Shown piece after piece: positions 33,640 to 46,300 of a stretch of 64,000 nt of DNA (position 1 is the stretch's first letter; each line of letters begins with the position of its first letter). The stretch comes from Mytilus galloprovincialis. Its lineage: Eukaryota; Mollusca; Bivalvia; Mytilida; Mytilidae. The notes below the pieces were generated by a model. The model did not search any database, had not been told where the DNA came from, and saw nothing but the letters and a program-made list of their open reading frames with translations. The DNA is taken from positions 58,681,560-58,745,559 of the forward strand of contig NC_134839.1 of NCBI RefSeq assembly GCF_965363235.1, read 5' to 3'. The translations under genes were made by a program, and so were the position numbers.

Positions 33640-35535
33640 CTAAAACAAGAGGCTCTCAAGAGCCTGAATCGCTCACCTTAATTCTTTTGGTTAAATCTCT
33701 CATCAATGATTATTTTGGCTTTTCAATTTATTTAAATGTTTTTTGGATCGTCCTATTTTCTTCAAAAGCCAAAAAAAATAATCATTTTCTCCTATGTTCT
33801 ATTTTAGCCATAGGAGCTATGTTTCTTGACATACAAGGAAATAAAATATAAAATTTATACTAGATACTCTGAAACTCATTTAGCCTAAGTTTGGCTGAAA
33901 TTGATACAGCAGTTTCAAAGGAGAAGATTTTTTAAAGTAAGTCAACATGATGAACAAATTGTGAAAAAAGTCTTTAAAGGGCAATAACTCCTTAAGTGGT
34001 CAATTGACAATTTTGGTCAATTTGACTTAATTGAAGATCTTACTTTGCTGAACATTATTGCTGTTTACAGTTTATTTCTATCTATAATTATATTCAAGAT
34101 AATAAACAAAAACAGCAAAATTTCCTTAAAATTATCAATTCAGGGGCAGCAACCCAACAACAGGTTGTCTGATTCATCTGAAAATTTCAGGGCAGATAGA
34201 TCTTGACCTGATAAACAATATTACCCCATGTCAGATTTGCTCTAAATGCTTTGGTTTTTGAGTTATAAGCCAAAAACTGCATTTGACCCCTATGTTCTAT
34301 TTTTAGCAATGGCGACCATGTTTGTTGATAGATCATAACTTCGGATACAATTTACAAACTAGATACCCTAAGGAACATTCAATTAAAGTTTAGAAGTATT
34401 TGGCCCAGTAGTTTCAGAGGAGAAGATTTTTGTAAAAGATTACTAAGATTTACGAAAAATGGTTAAAAATTGACTATAAAGGGCAATAACTCCTAAAGGG
34501 GTCAACTGACCATTTCCGTCATGTTGGCTTATTTGTAAATCTTACTTTGCTGAACATTATTCCTGTTTACAGTTTATCTCTATCTATAATAATATTCAAG
34601 ATAATAACCAAAAACAGCAAAATTTCCTTAAAATTACCAATTCAGGGGCAGTAACCCAACAACAGGTTGTCTGATTCATCTGAAAATTTCAGGGCAGATA
34701 GATCTTGACCTGATAAACAATATTACCCCATGTCAGATTTGCTCTAAATGCTTTGGTTTTTGAGTTATAAGCCAAAAACTGCATTTGACCCCTATGTTCT
34801 ATTTTTAGCAATGGCGACCATGTTTGTTGATAGATCATAACTTCGGATACAATTTACAAACTAGATACCCTAAGGAACATTCAATTAAAGTTTGGAAGTA
34901 TTTATCCCAGTAGTTTCAGAGGAGAAGATTTTTGTAAAAGATTACTAAGATTTACGAAAAATGGTTAAAAATTGACTATAAAGGGCAATAACTCCTAAAG
35001 GGGTCAAATGACCATTTCCGTCATGTTGACTTATTTGTAAATCTTACTTTGCTGAACATTATTCCTGTTTACAGTTTATCTCTATCTATAATAATATTCA
35101 AGATAATAACCAAAAACAGCAAAATTTCCTTAAAATTACCAATTCAGGGGCAGCAACCCAACAACAGGTTGTCTGATTCATCTGAAAATTTCAGGGCAGA
35201 TAGATCTTGACCTGATAAACAATATTACCCCATGTCAGATTTGCTCTAAATGCTTTGGTTTTTGAGTTATAAGCCAAAAACTGCATTTGACCCCTATGTT
35301 CTATTTTTAGCAATGGCGACCATGTTTGTTGATAGATCAAAACTTCGGATACAATTTATAAATTAGATACCCTAAGGAACATTCAGTTAAAGTTTGAAAG
35401 TATTTGGCTCAGTAGTTTCAGAGGAGAAGATTCTTGAAATAGTTTACGACGACAGACGACGACAGACGACGGACGACGACGGACGCCAAGTGATGGCATA
35501 AGCTCACTTGTCCCTTCGGGACAGGTGAGCTAAAA
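33640..35535 (+). repeat. Tandem array of 502-bp units with GACGAC tract and hairpin tail
   Basis: Head hairpin AGGCTCTCAAGAGCCT near 33,649. Units are marked by AAATGCTTTGGTTTTTGAGT at 34,244, 34,746 and 35,248 (502-bp period), with a more diverged leading unit. Adjacent units are almost identical. The array ends in a GACGACGGAC microsatellite (about 35,448-35,486) and a hairpin tail TGTCCCTTCGGGACA followed by GGTGAGCT. The architecture matches the element at 23,806-24,612 with a longer core. A second, shorter copy lies at 48,420-49,240. Confidence 0.85.
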
Positions 35536-36289
35536 ACGTAGGGGAAAAAACTGTCAAAATAGATGCAATTTGGGTACACTCCCTTTGCATCATCATTAGA
35601 AAATTTCAACAAAAACAATTTACATTATCCCTAAAACAGGTCTACAAACACACATACATCATCAAGGAACATTTAAAAAAACAAATGTACATCATCAGAA
35701 CACATTATTACATGACAATAGTTAAAAAATAAATCAAAAACTTTTTTTCATATATATAAATTATATTTTTGTGTATCAAATGAGAAATTTTGAGAAAAAA
35801 AGGAGACTTAGCATGTGTAATTTGACAAGCAATAAGATTGATATAATAGTCTGTTTGCCAATTCCCTGTAATAGATCCTGTAATTAGAGATCCCTTTTTT
35901 GGTTGTCTCCCTTAGAAGGAACATTAACTTTAAATGAAAATGGAGAGCTAGCAGAAAGTGCAAATGTATAAGTGCGTAATGTGTGTAACCTTTAAATTTT
36001 TCAAATCATTAAGTAATATTTAATTTGTTTTATTTTATTGTAGTATAATAAACCAATCTTTTATAGAGATTGAATCTTATTTGTTGTTAAATACTTTTGA
36101 TACCAGAATTAATTTTCAATAAAAATTTGTTAAAAGGCCTATATATCACTTTGAACTTATGCTTTGAGTGGGCAAAAGCCAATTTTCTCCAGCAGAGAAA
36201 CAGTCTACGATTGACATTGAGTGGGCAAAAGTAAATTTTGTCCAGCATATAAACAGTCTACAATAAACAAAGGGAAGTAATTTCTTTAC
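35536..36289. other. Spacer between two tandem-array elements
   Basis: AT-rich; a few more ACATACATCATCA words (35,645-35,710) continue the irregular minisatellite seen at 30,780. No gene seen. Confidence 0.4.
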
Positions 36290-37260
36290 AAGAGGCTGTC
36301 ACAACGACAGCAAACCGGATTTATTTACATTTATTTGTGTCCTGGCAATATCACAAGAACCATTACTGATGAATGGTGAAAGTGAAAATCATCAATATCA
36401 AATTTGACCTCCATTTTGTCATCAGTATCAACATATTAAAATTTGAAAAGCTTAGATTGAATGGTTCATGAGTAAATGCAACAACGTGAATTGAAACGCC
36501 ATTTTACGATCTTCAAGAACCATAACTCCTGAACAGTAAAATTCAAAATCGTCATTATGGAACTTGACCTCTATTTTGTCATCAGTAACAACATATTAAA
36601 ATTTCAAAAGCTTTGGTTGAATGGTTCATGAGAAAATGCACGGACACGACGGAAAACACCATTTTTCAATCTTTCAAGAACCATAACTCCTGAACGGTAA
36701 AAGTCAAAATCGTCATTATTGAACTTGACCTCCATTCTGTCATTAGTAACACATATTAAAATTTGGGAAGCTTTGGTAGAACAGTTCATGTGTAAATGCA
36801 CGGACACGACTGAAAACTCCATTTTTCAATCTTTCAAGAACCATAACTCCTGAACGGTAAAAGTCAAAATCGCCATTATTGAACTTGACCTCCATTTTGT
36901 CATCAGTAACAACATATTAAAATTTGGGAAGCTTTGGTAGAACAGTTCATGATTAAATGCACGGACACGACTGGAAACTCCATTTTTCAATCTTTCAAGA
37001 ACCATAACTCCTGAACGGTAAAAGTCAAAATCCCCATTATTGAACTTGACCTTCATTTAGTTGTCAGTAACAACATATTAAAATTTTAAAAGCTTTGGTT
37101 GAACGGTTCATGAGTTAATGCACGGACAACATTTGATTGCCGCCCGCCCGGCCGCCCGACCGCCCGACTGCCCGACCGCCCGGCCGCCCGGCCGCCCGGC
37201 CGCCCGCCGTACATCCCCAAATCAATAACCGACATTTTTGTCACAAAAATCCGGTTAAAA
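36290..37260 (+). repeat. Tandem array of five 160-bp units with CCGCCCG tract
   Basis: Head CAAGAGGCTGTCACAACGAC with AAACCGGATTT. Units are marked by GAACCATAACTCCTGAACGG at 36,357, 36,517, 36,678, 36,838 and 36,999 (160-161 bp). A CCGCCCGGCCGCCCGAC microsatellite lies at about 37,140-37,208, and the tail is AAAAATCCGGTTAAAAA, complementary to the head. The 160-bp period recalls the bivalve BIV160/pearl core family. The minus-strand frames at 36,604-37,056 are periodic products of the array. Confidence 0.85.
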
Positions 37261-39080
37261 ATTGTGTAATAACAGAATTAAATCAGTAATTGGCAAATGG
37301 ACTATTTGAACACAACTTTTCCAAAGACATCTTTAATATCCTAACATATGAAAACCTTGCGAGGTGATTGATAATATTAAAAGAAGGCAAAGAATAAATG
37401 TTCAGATTAAGGACAGTTATTTATGACTAGACAAAAATTAAAGAAGCCAAATAAAGCAAATATAGATCATGCCGACTCATTTCGTTTTTGTTACAGGTAT
37501 GTATTATGCATGTATTGTGGGGAAAAAAAAATCATTGAACCTGAACACAAAAATTGTACATGAAGATTGTAATGATCAAATATCATATATATTTAGACAC
37601 AGGTGCTTGAGAAAAATATTTAAGATACATAACAAGACCAGACCAACATATGAAAACAAAGCTAAATCTATGTTTGTAACATATTTATATGTGATCAAAA
37701 TAACGACACCCAAACTTTTTCTTTATCTATCAGATTATAAAAATTCTAGCACCTATGCACATAATTAAACAATAAAACAATATAACATATGTATAAAACA
37801 ACAAAATAGCAAAACATTTTTTTTCAATATTGCACTTTTATGAGTTTTTTTTTTTTTTATATTTTACAATCTTAATATTACAAACAATATATCTAATCAT
37901 ATTCACAGATACTACATGTATCTTTGGGATTTCGTTAATATTAAATGTTTCAATGATATTTAATTCTATAGCTGACAATTCATACTTCTTCTTTTATTAG
38001 AATATATAATTAATGCTTACTTGTATTTTGTATAACAATGTGTAATCTTCCCTCACACAGAAAATACATAAAAAAACATCCTTGAAAAAATGATAAAAAA
38101 TCCACAGTATGCTCATTTTGAAATAAAATGCTTTAATATCAGATATATAGCATCAAGACAACACACATTGAAATTTTGATATGAAACAGCTCTGTATATT
38201 CAGAATATAGTACAAAAATGAACTGTAAATTCAGAAATTATTGCAATGGTTTTTTCATGTTTTTTGTGACAAATGCAACAGGATTATAAATTTATAATTG
38301 CAATAACTTAAACTCTCATCTTGAAATGTTTTACAAGAATTAAACAGTATTTTTCTCAATATCGCAAACATTAAAATCGCATTTTTGTCTAAATTGACAA
38401 AATTGCAAAACTAAATGCACACAAAAATATCTGAATTTGCAGTATAAGAAAGGGTCATAAATCAGAATGACGTCAACCCAAAACATCTTTTTTACAGCAA
38501 TTCATTCAACAACTACAAGATGTATTTTTAACTTGATCAGAATGTGTGAACTGTAGCTCATTTTTACCTTATACAAATATAAATGTTAATATCGCATGTA
38601 TATTTCACAAACTGTGAAATATCCAAATGTCATAATTAGCGGAATGGAATGGTGTAAATTTACTGTCAAGCAGTGGAATGAATCATACATGTACATTTAT
38701 ATAATTAATTTTTCATTGTATTAAATACATGCTTTTTCAATTTTCTCAGAAATTTTCAAAAATATAAGAAAATACAGTATGAGAATTTTACATGTAACAT
38801 TTTGAAAGCATAAATAAACTGTTGATACCAACATTTGACCAGATAAAACAAAAAATGAAAATAAAGTTATCTTCAGTGTGTAAACAATGAACTGAGAATA
38901 TAATGATTTAATATAAATAAATGAAATGATTAATTTTGGCTGAATAAATGATCTGATATGAACTATAAGGAAATGAAAACGTTTGGCACTTTGGTTTTCC
39001 ATACACTGTATGATTGAAAGACATATTTATATTTTAAGATTACCCCTGATATCAAATCGTTGATTTAAATTTTAAACCAG
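37261..39080. other. AT-rich region downstream of the JAZF1-like gene
   Basis: No domain, splice site pair or termini that I can support. A 99-codon plus-strand frame at 37,469-37,768 has no recognisable content. Part may be 3' UTR or downstream flank of the minus-strand JAZF1-like gene. Confidence 0.4.
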
Positions 39081-39650
39081 AAAGGAGTAGGTCCGGTAAG
39101 ACCCATTTTTGGCCCCAAAATATAACAGTTTTACAAAATTGTTAAAATGTAAACTTTTAGTTATTTATTGGACAGTTGAATGCTTCTGCTACATAAATAT
39201 GGGCTGTTTTTGACAATACAATGCACATATATCGGGTTGTAGCACCATTAAGTCATGCTAAATTACTGAAACCTTCAAAATTCTATCATTTTAGTTAAAT
39301 TTTAGACGGTTTCCTTGTAAAACGAAAGTGGCCGCATTCGTGTTCATCCTTAATATTGAAATGTAAGTTGTATTTTATGATAATACATAACATATATAAA
39401 GGTTGTGGATGAACACGGATGCGGCCAAAAAACCATCTGAAAAGTGACGTTTTTTGACATATTTGAGAGATTTTTCATATTTGAGCTTGAATCGGATCGT
39501 TTTTAATGACTAAATCAGTTAAAATCTTTCACTTATACTAATTAAATCAAGTGAAATAGGCACTTAAGTCTTTAAAAAGTGGTCAAAATCTTTCGTCAGA
39601 TGAAACTGAAATTTGAGGCCAAAATGAGTCCTTACCGGACCTACTCCTTT
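39081..39650. mobile_element. MITE with AAAGGAGTAGGTCCGGTAAG ends, internally foldback
   Basis: A 570-bp element with inverted ends AAAGGAGTAGGTCCGGTAAG (39,081-39,100) and the complement to 39,650. A second inverted pair lies at the centre (TGGCCGCATTCGTGTTCATC at 39,330-39,349 and GGATGAACACGGATGCGGCC near 39,406-39,425). It lies 48 bp beyond the JAZF1-like stop codon, so in the 3' UTR or just past it. No clear target duplication. Confidence 0.75.
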
Positions 39651-39697
39651 GTCAAAAACTGCAATGACATTTACGCAATGGTAATCAAAACGTAAAT

Positions 39698-40322
39698 TCA
39701 CTGGAATCTTGCTTGTTCTGACGTAATAAATGACTGACTTTCGTCATCAAGGAATGATGTTTCCATGACGTCAACGTGTACATCTTCTGAAGCCAGCATT
39801 GAATTCATACTAAGCACAGGAGACTTCAACTTTTCATGACTGATTTCTTTGTTTAACTTTAAGATGTTTGTAAACTGACATGACGTTGATGTCTGTCTTA
39901 TGATATTCGGTGCCATGCTGACATGTTTAATTGCTGGTTCTTTCTTTAAGACCCTTGGTGCAAATATCTGTGTTGCTATCAGCATGTCCTTTGTTTTTGT
40001 CAATGTTACAGATTTCATTGTTAATGAATCACAGGAGTGTAAATTTGAGTTGTGGTTTTTCAGCCCATGTAATGTCTTGTAGTTTTTACCACATTCACAT
40101 TTATATGCCTTCTGAATAAATCTGAAAAAAAGATGAAATAACTTTTAAAAGACACACTAACATATGATATCAATTTATTATTCTTATGTATGAATATTTA
40201 CTGTGAACTGTGCATCTCAAATATTTCACATTTCTATTCATATTTTTTTATAAATTAGGCCTAAAAAAAATAATGTTGTGTTTCCGATCACCCACTTGAA
40301 ATTTTGAAGGGACGGTAGGTAC

Positions 40323-40361
<39 letters not shown>

Positions 40362-43300
40362 ATTAATATATAAAACTCAATTTCCAGTTACCAGACACAT
40401 TGGGATTTATTAGAAAGAGATTGATTACCCACTTTAAAAATCTCTCTGAGATAATTTTTAGTTTACCCCTTTTAAAATCCCCCTGAAATAACTTTTAGTT
40501 TACCCCCTTTTAAAATACCCCTGAAAAAAAACTAAGTCCAAACCTAAAAAAAAATTTGGGCAGCACTTCCCCTAGGAAATTAGCTTTTTAAACCCAATTC
40601 CCCCATTTCAGGACCAAAAGTTTGGGATTGTCAGAGAAAGAAATTGAGAAGATGTGGGGCAGATTCATTTATAGGAACATGAACCAAACATCATCCCAAA
40701 CCTACAGTTTTTCATCAGAATGTCTAAAGCGTTGACCAGTTTCAGATGGATTAATATCAGGTTCATTTTGAAGAAGGGTCTGGCATGAAAATTTGATAAA
40801 TATAATTCCAAAAGATTGCATTGTTCAAACAGTTGTGTTATTGTCATCAATCTCGGTCCAGTCATTTTTGCCGGTGGCCGAGCACAAAATTTGTGTTGTG
40901 TATTTTTTTTCATCGATGTTAGACATTGGATGAATTTCATTGCTAATGTCAAAAAAGATGTTACTTTCTGTAAAATTTAGAAATATTTTTTTCTCCGCGA
41001 AATGGTCACACTTTCCGTGTTGAACATTGAATAGGACGCGTTTTGTTGCCATGTTCAAACACTGACAAATGAAAATAACTACTGCGCATGCTCCCGCATA
41101 TATAATTAGCCAAGACGATTCCACTTTCCAGTACATTCTAAAAATAAGCCTCGAGTTTAAAATTAGCGTTGTTTTCTTTTGGGGCGATAAAAAGATCGAG
41201 GGACTTAGAATTTTTTATTTTCTTTCAGAAAAAACGGTTTTTGTTTTTAAGAGTTTATTATGACATCCATTTTCACTGAACTAGTGAACTACTGCGAGTA
41301 CTCTCAGATCTGTTCTTTGTGTCTTTTTGTGATGGGATGTATAAGTAGCCGGCCAGGTCCACTTGTATTTTTGTCCATCTGATGAGTTAAGCCAATTCAA
41401 CCGATTTTTATAGTTTGTTCTTATGTTGTACTGTTATACCACTGTCCCAGGTTAGGGAGAGGGAGGGTTGGGATCCCGCTAACATGTTTAACCCCGCCAC
41501 ATTATTTATGTATGTGCCTGTCCAAAGTCAGGAGCCTGAAATTCAGTGGTTGTTGTTTGTTTATGTGTTACATATTTGTTTTACGTTCATTTTTTTTATA
41601 TAAATAAGGCCGTTAGTTTTCTCGTTTGAATTGTTTTACATTTTCTTATCTGGGCCTTTTATAGCTGACTATGCTGTATGGGCTTTGCTCATTGTTGAAG
41701 GCCGTACGGTGACCTATAGTTGTTAATGTCTGTGTCATTTTGGTCTCTTGTGGACAGTTGTCTTATTGGCAATCATACCACATCTTCTTTTTTTATAGTA
41801 CATATTTTTGTTTAGGCGCCAGCTGAAGTCCGCCTCTAGTAGGTGGAATTCTCTCACTATGTTGAAGACCCATTGGTGACCTTCAACTATTTCTTCTCTT
41901 TGGTCAGGTTGTTGTCTCTTTGACACATTGCCTGTTTCCATTCTCTTCACTATTTGTAGTGGTATCCATAAAAATACATCTGTTTTGACAATTTATTAAT
42001 TTGGACATACCCTATATCTTTTTTATGGCCATTCCTTGCATGGTACTTCATTCCATTTATATTTTTGTAGCTCTTTTTACAACCTGGTATCGGACAGACA
42101 ATAGGTTTATCACATTCTCCTGGATTTCTGGTCAACATACTGAAATACAACAATAAATCGTTGTCACATAGATATGTCTGCCTGTCAGCAGAAAATCCAG
42201 AAAAAGACATTCTGATAGACAGCAATGCTGTTTATTAATTCAAAATTGCTGGACCATGAACTAGGGTAAAGGGCCTTGAACTGGTCAACAAACTTAGAAG
42301 TACTGATAGTTATGCAACGTTATAGAAAATATCATTGATACTTCACAAGTAGTTCCTATCAAACTGACTTGTTTTACTTTTGTCATTTCAGGGCCTTTTA
42401 TAGCTGCATGACTATGCGGTATTGGTTTTGTTCTTTGTTGAAGGCCGTTCAGTGACCTATAGTTGTTAATAACTGTCATTTGGTCTCTTGTATAGAGTTG
42501 CTTCATTATCAATCATACCACATCTTCTTATTTATATAAAGTAGAAAACTCAACATTGAAAATTTCTAATTAATTCAGTCATTTAACAATGACCATGGGG
42601 GCATGGCCTTGAAAAAGTTGTCAAACTGGTTATACTGATAGTAATGCAATTTTATAGAAAATATTCTTGATCTATCACAAGTTGTTCCAATTAAACTGAC
42701 TAGAACAGAAAACAATTGTTGACACCTAAAACAATGAAGAAGTTTTGTCATCAGAAAAGCAACACCTATATCTGGCCTTCTGCAAAGTTCAGCAAGGTGG
42801 TGATATTTATGTCTAATTTTTACCTTAGTATAAGTGGAGCCGTCAGCTCCTGACTTGATGACACAGAAACTGAATCATCACTTTCATACCCGTCCGTCTG
42901 CAAATCTTCTTCATCAAGTTCACTTCCTGAAACAGATTTGTCAATCTTATTTTATTTCACAGCATTCACAACAAGATTTAACAAGAACATGACTTACACA
43001 TAACAATTCTCACCTGTACTATGATAAAATGTGACTACTTAATAAGCTTTTCATTACTTTTAAGACTCTTTAGAACTTCAATTGACATTTATCTATATGC
43101 AGATGTGGCTTAAGGTGGAGGTCACTTTTATAATTTCTTATCAATTGTGATTACTGTAGCCCTCACCTTATGATTCACAGAAAGTTTTCGAATTATGAAC
43201 TAGTGTTAGCCTAGATTTTATTTCAATCCATGTAAATCAATTTTTGAATGCAAGTTTACACCAAAATAAACGTTTATTCATTAACTAAATTTTTAATATG

Positions 43301-46300
43301 GATGAATGTATGTGTTTATACAATCTGCATTTATCAGTCATGATTTTCAACAAGATAATTGTACAAAAACCAATAATTAAAGTCATACCGTAGTCAAACA
43401 TTTTTGTTTCCTTTACAATGCAAAATTAATACTCTGGTAGTATTGGTCTTTACATGTACTTACCTATAGGTGTACTACTCCTGAGAGAAGAAGATGGAGA
43501 TACTGGCCTCACTTTGAACTTTAAATCAGCATCTGTGTAAAATCTGTCAATATACAAATATACATGTTCATGTATGTATAAAAATTCTCGATAAAATAAA
43601 TTTATTTCTTTTATTACAGCTATAAGTAAATATCGGTATACACTTTTTCAAAATTACTGTTACAATTAGTTTTTTCTTGATCTAGTCATAGCTACATTGT
43701 ACTTCTGGGAATTCCTAATCAATAACCAAAATTGAGTATAATTTCTGCAATTCAATAAAATTTGTTTTGATTTAGATGATTTTTACAGACAGATATACAT
43801 ATATTCATATATTATTTTAACAATTAAACAATGTTGGTATATTGTTTTTATCCAATACAACTGGTAGTGTCTTACATGGTCCTGTAAACACCTGACTACT
43901 GCTTTTGGGAAATACTGTAAGATGATCACTTTCACAGGGGTTTATTGTTTTCTTGTAAATGAATTGTAACAGAATAAACATACATTGTATTTTAATTTTC
44001 ACAGTTCATCTTGTATCCAGTAGAGGGAATGTGCTTTTAAACTTTAAACTTCTGCTTCAATTTGAAAAAGGGGACATGTAGAAATATGTTGCCTGCCAAC
44101 TAGATATAGATAGGTCTCGATTCACACAATTTGAGCAAGAAGTCCTTCCCTTTTGTTGTCATGTTAACAGTAACACATTTCTTCATAAATCTACCAATTT
44201 CAACTTATTATACCGACGGCTTGACCTTAGAAAAAGTTCCTTTCTGAACAATTTTTTTGCCTTTTAGTCTTGCTTGATTTATCACAATGATCTTAAATCA
44301 GACGTGTTAGTATCACATAATTCTATTTACAGTCAGATATAAACATGACCTTGTAAAATGCCAACATACAGGTATTGAGAGTTTGCAGATCTGTAAAAAT
44401 GCATATGCTTATAATAATATCAATATTTATTATATTGATTGCAATGAATTACATTGATCATGTTGATTTCCCAGTTAAATAAAAACCTATAGTTTCACAT
44501 GTGAAACAAACATGGTTATTTCACTCTCTGACGTCATACAACAATATACAATTATGGCCCGTTGAAAAGGTGAATATCCAAAATTGTCAACACGAGAAGG
44601 TTATTTCAATGAGGGTTGACAATTTTGGATATTCATCGATTGAAAGGGGCCACAATTGTTTTATAATAAATATACCGAACTAACAGTGGAAGGGCCTTTT
44701 GAACACTTACTATATTTTGTACAAAACAAACACAAGCTGACGTTTGAAAATAGCTCAGGAAAATGCATTTGTGTTCTAGAATTTTTTCTGATGTACAACA
44801 AAGGTAGAATCTTTTTGTAAAATAAAAAAGGCCCTGAAAAGGACCGTTTATAAGAGATATCTTCGGCTGCTGGCACTCTATTCATTGCCAAAGCCTTCTT
44901 TCCTCGTCTATCTAGGCCAAAATAAAAAGATTTTATGTTTGCCCAAACGGACCGACCCAAAATAAACCCGCCGACTCAAATTCTTTTTTTGACGTTTTTT
45001 AGAAGAATTTTTTTTTTTGCGGATTCTTTTTCGTGTCTGCTCCGTCATAGTATAAAACTTAATGTTTGTCGTCTTTGCGTTTGAAAGTAACTGTGAATAA
45101 GAATAAAAGAAAGCGCATAAGAGACACAGTTAATTGATCTTCGATGTTCTCTGTTTTTATCTTCTGATTTAACGAACGTAAAGAAGTGAAACATGTGAAG
45201 TGGCACAGTTTTTTTTACGCAGTAGTTGTCTGTACTACCAAACCCTTACCTATATGCTCAATTTTAATTTCATCCTGTAATCGAATATCTGATAAGAATA
45301 TTCAGGTAGATTTGTTCAAAACCATGTGCAATCGAAAATTTTCAATGTTACTCTGACAGGAAATGGATCCGGAAGTTGCGAATTTACAATCTTGCAAGAA
45401 GATTTTGTTTTTATTGAATAAAAAGGGATTACTTCTTGATAAATTGTTGTCTTTAATCATAATCTTCCTTTATCATGTGAATTAGATGACCTTTTATTCA
45501 AATAGTTCGAATTTACAAGTCTCAGTTGACAAGATCAATACTTTGCTGTTTGGGAGAATTTGATTAAACTATAATTGCTCACAGAATCAGAAATATAATC
45601 TTAACTGAATGTAACTCTTTCTGAATAATTTAGTGCAATATAAATCCCCTTTGACAAGAAAAATCTGGCTTTTGTCAGAAATATTTTATTCACATGTGCA
45701 AAAGTAAACACATGATATGGTTGGATTTTAATACAAATTTGTGAGGAAGCCTCTAGAACCATGACCTAAAAATAAATAGTCTTCAGAAAACGTTAACTTT
45801 ATGCAATTATATTTTATCAATAATGATTATTTTCAAAAATTTAAACTTGATTATATATTTAAAGAAATAAAATTATAACAAATACGTTTTAACTTTTTAG
45901 TTTGGAGATTCTACAGAACATGTTTTGATCTATTTATAGCCAAATTAGTTTACCTGTCTGATAATGTAAAAATATAAATTTGTCTTCAAAACATAAAAAG
46001 ACAGAAACTATGGATGGTAGATAATAATTCATATAAAATATTTTAGGACATTTAATCTATTTTAAAAGATATAGGATTTAAAAACTGCAAACAAATTAAA
46101 TCATTACATAGTCAGCTGATATTTTTTTTTTCACAAACATCTTGTTGATGTAACTGTTGAAAATCACTTCATAAATCCACCAGCCCTTTCACACATTTAG
46201 CAATTGTCAGGGTTATAAACATCTCAGGATACAAATCATAAAGTAGACTAATTTATTTATAGAGGTTTTAAATTCATGGCTTTTGGTTGACTCTACAAAG

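Noticed and set aside
36604-37056. Two minus-strand open frames with almost the same protein
   Set aside because: They are frames through successive 160-bp units of a tandem array.
33640-37210. Regular repeats considered as a CRISPR-like array
   Set aside because: Units are 160-502 bp with no short repeat and unique spacer pattern, in eukaryotic DNA; they are tandem repeats with microsatellite tails.
37469-37768. 99-codon plus-strand frame
   Set aside because: Low-complexity AT-rich translation without domain or splice support.
43860-43960. Minus-strand segment CESDHLTVFPKSSSQ with a CAG|GTGTTT donor as the missing JAZF1 exon
   Set aside because: The acceptor is weak and there is no similarity to the JAZF1 linker; kept out of the gene model.
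44661-44960. 99-codon minus-strand frame (RRGKKALAMNRVPAAEDISY) as the missing JAZF1 exon
   Set aside because: Some JAZF1-linker flavour, but no usable GT donor follows and the phase does not fit the neighbouring exons.
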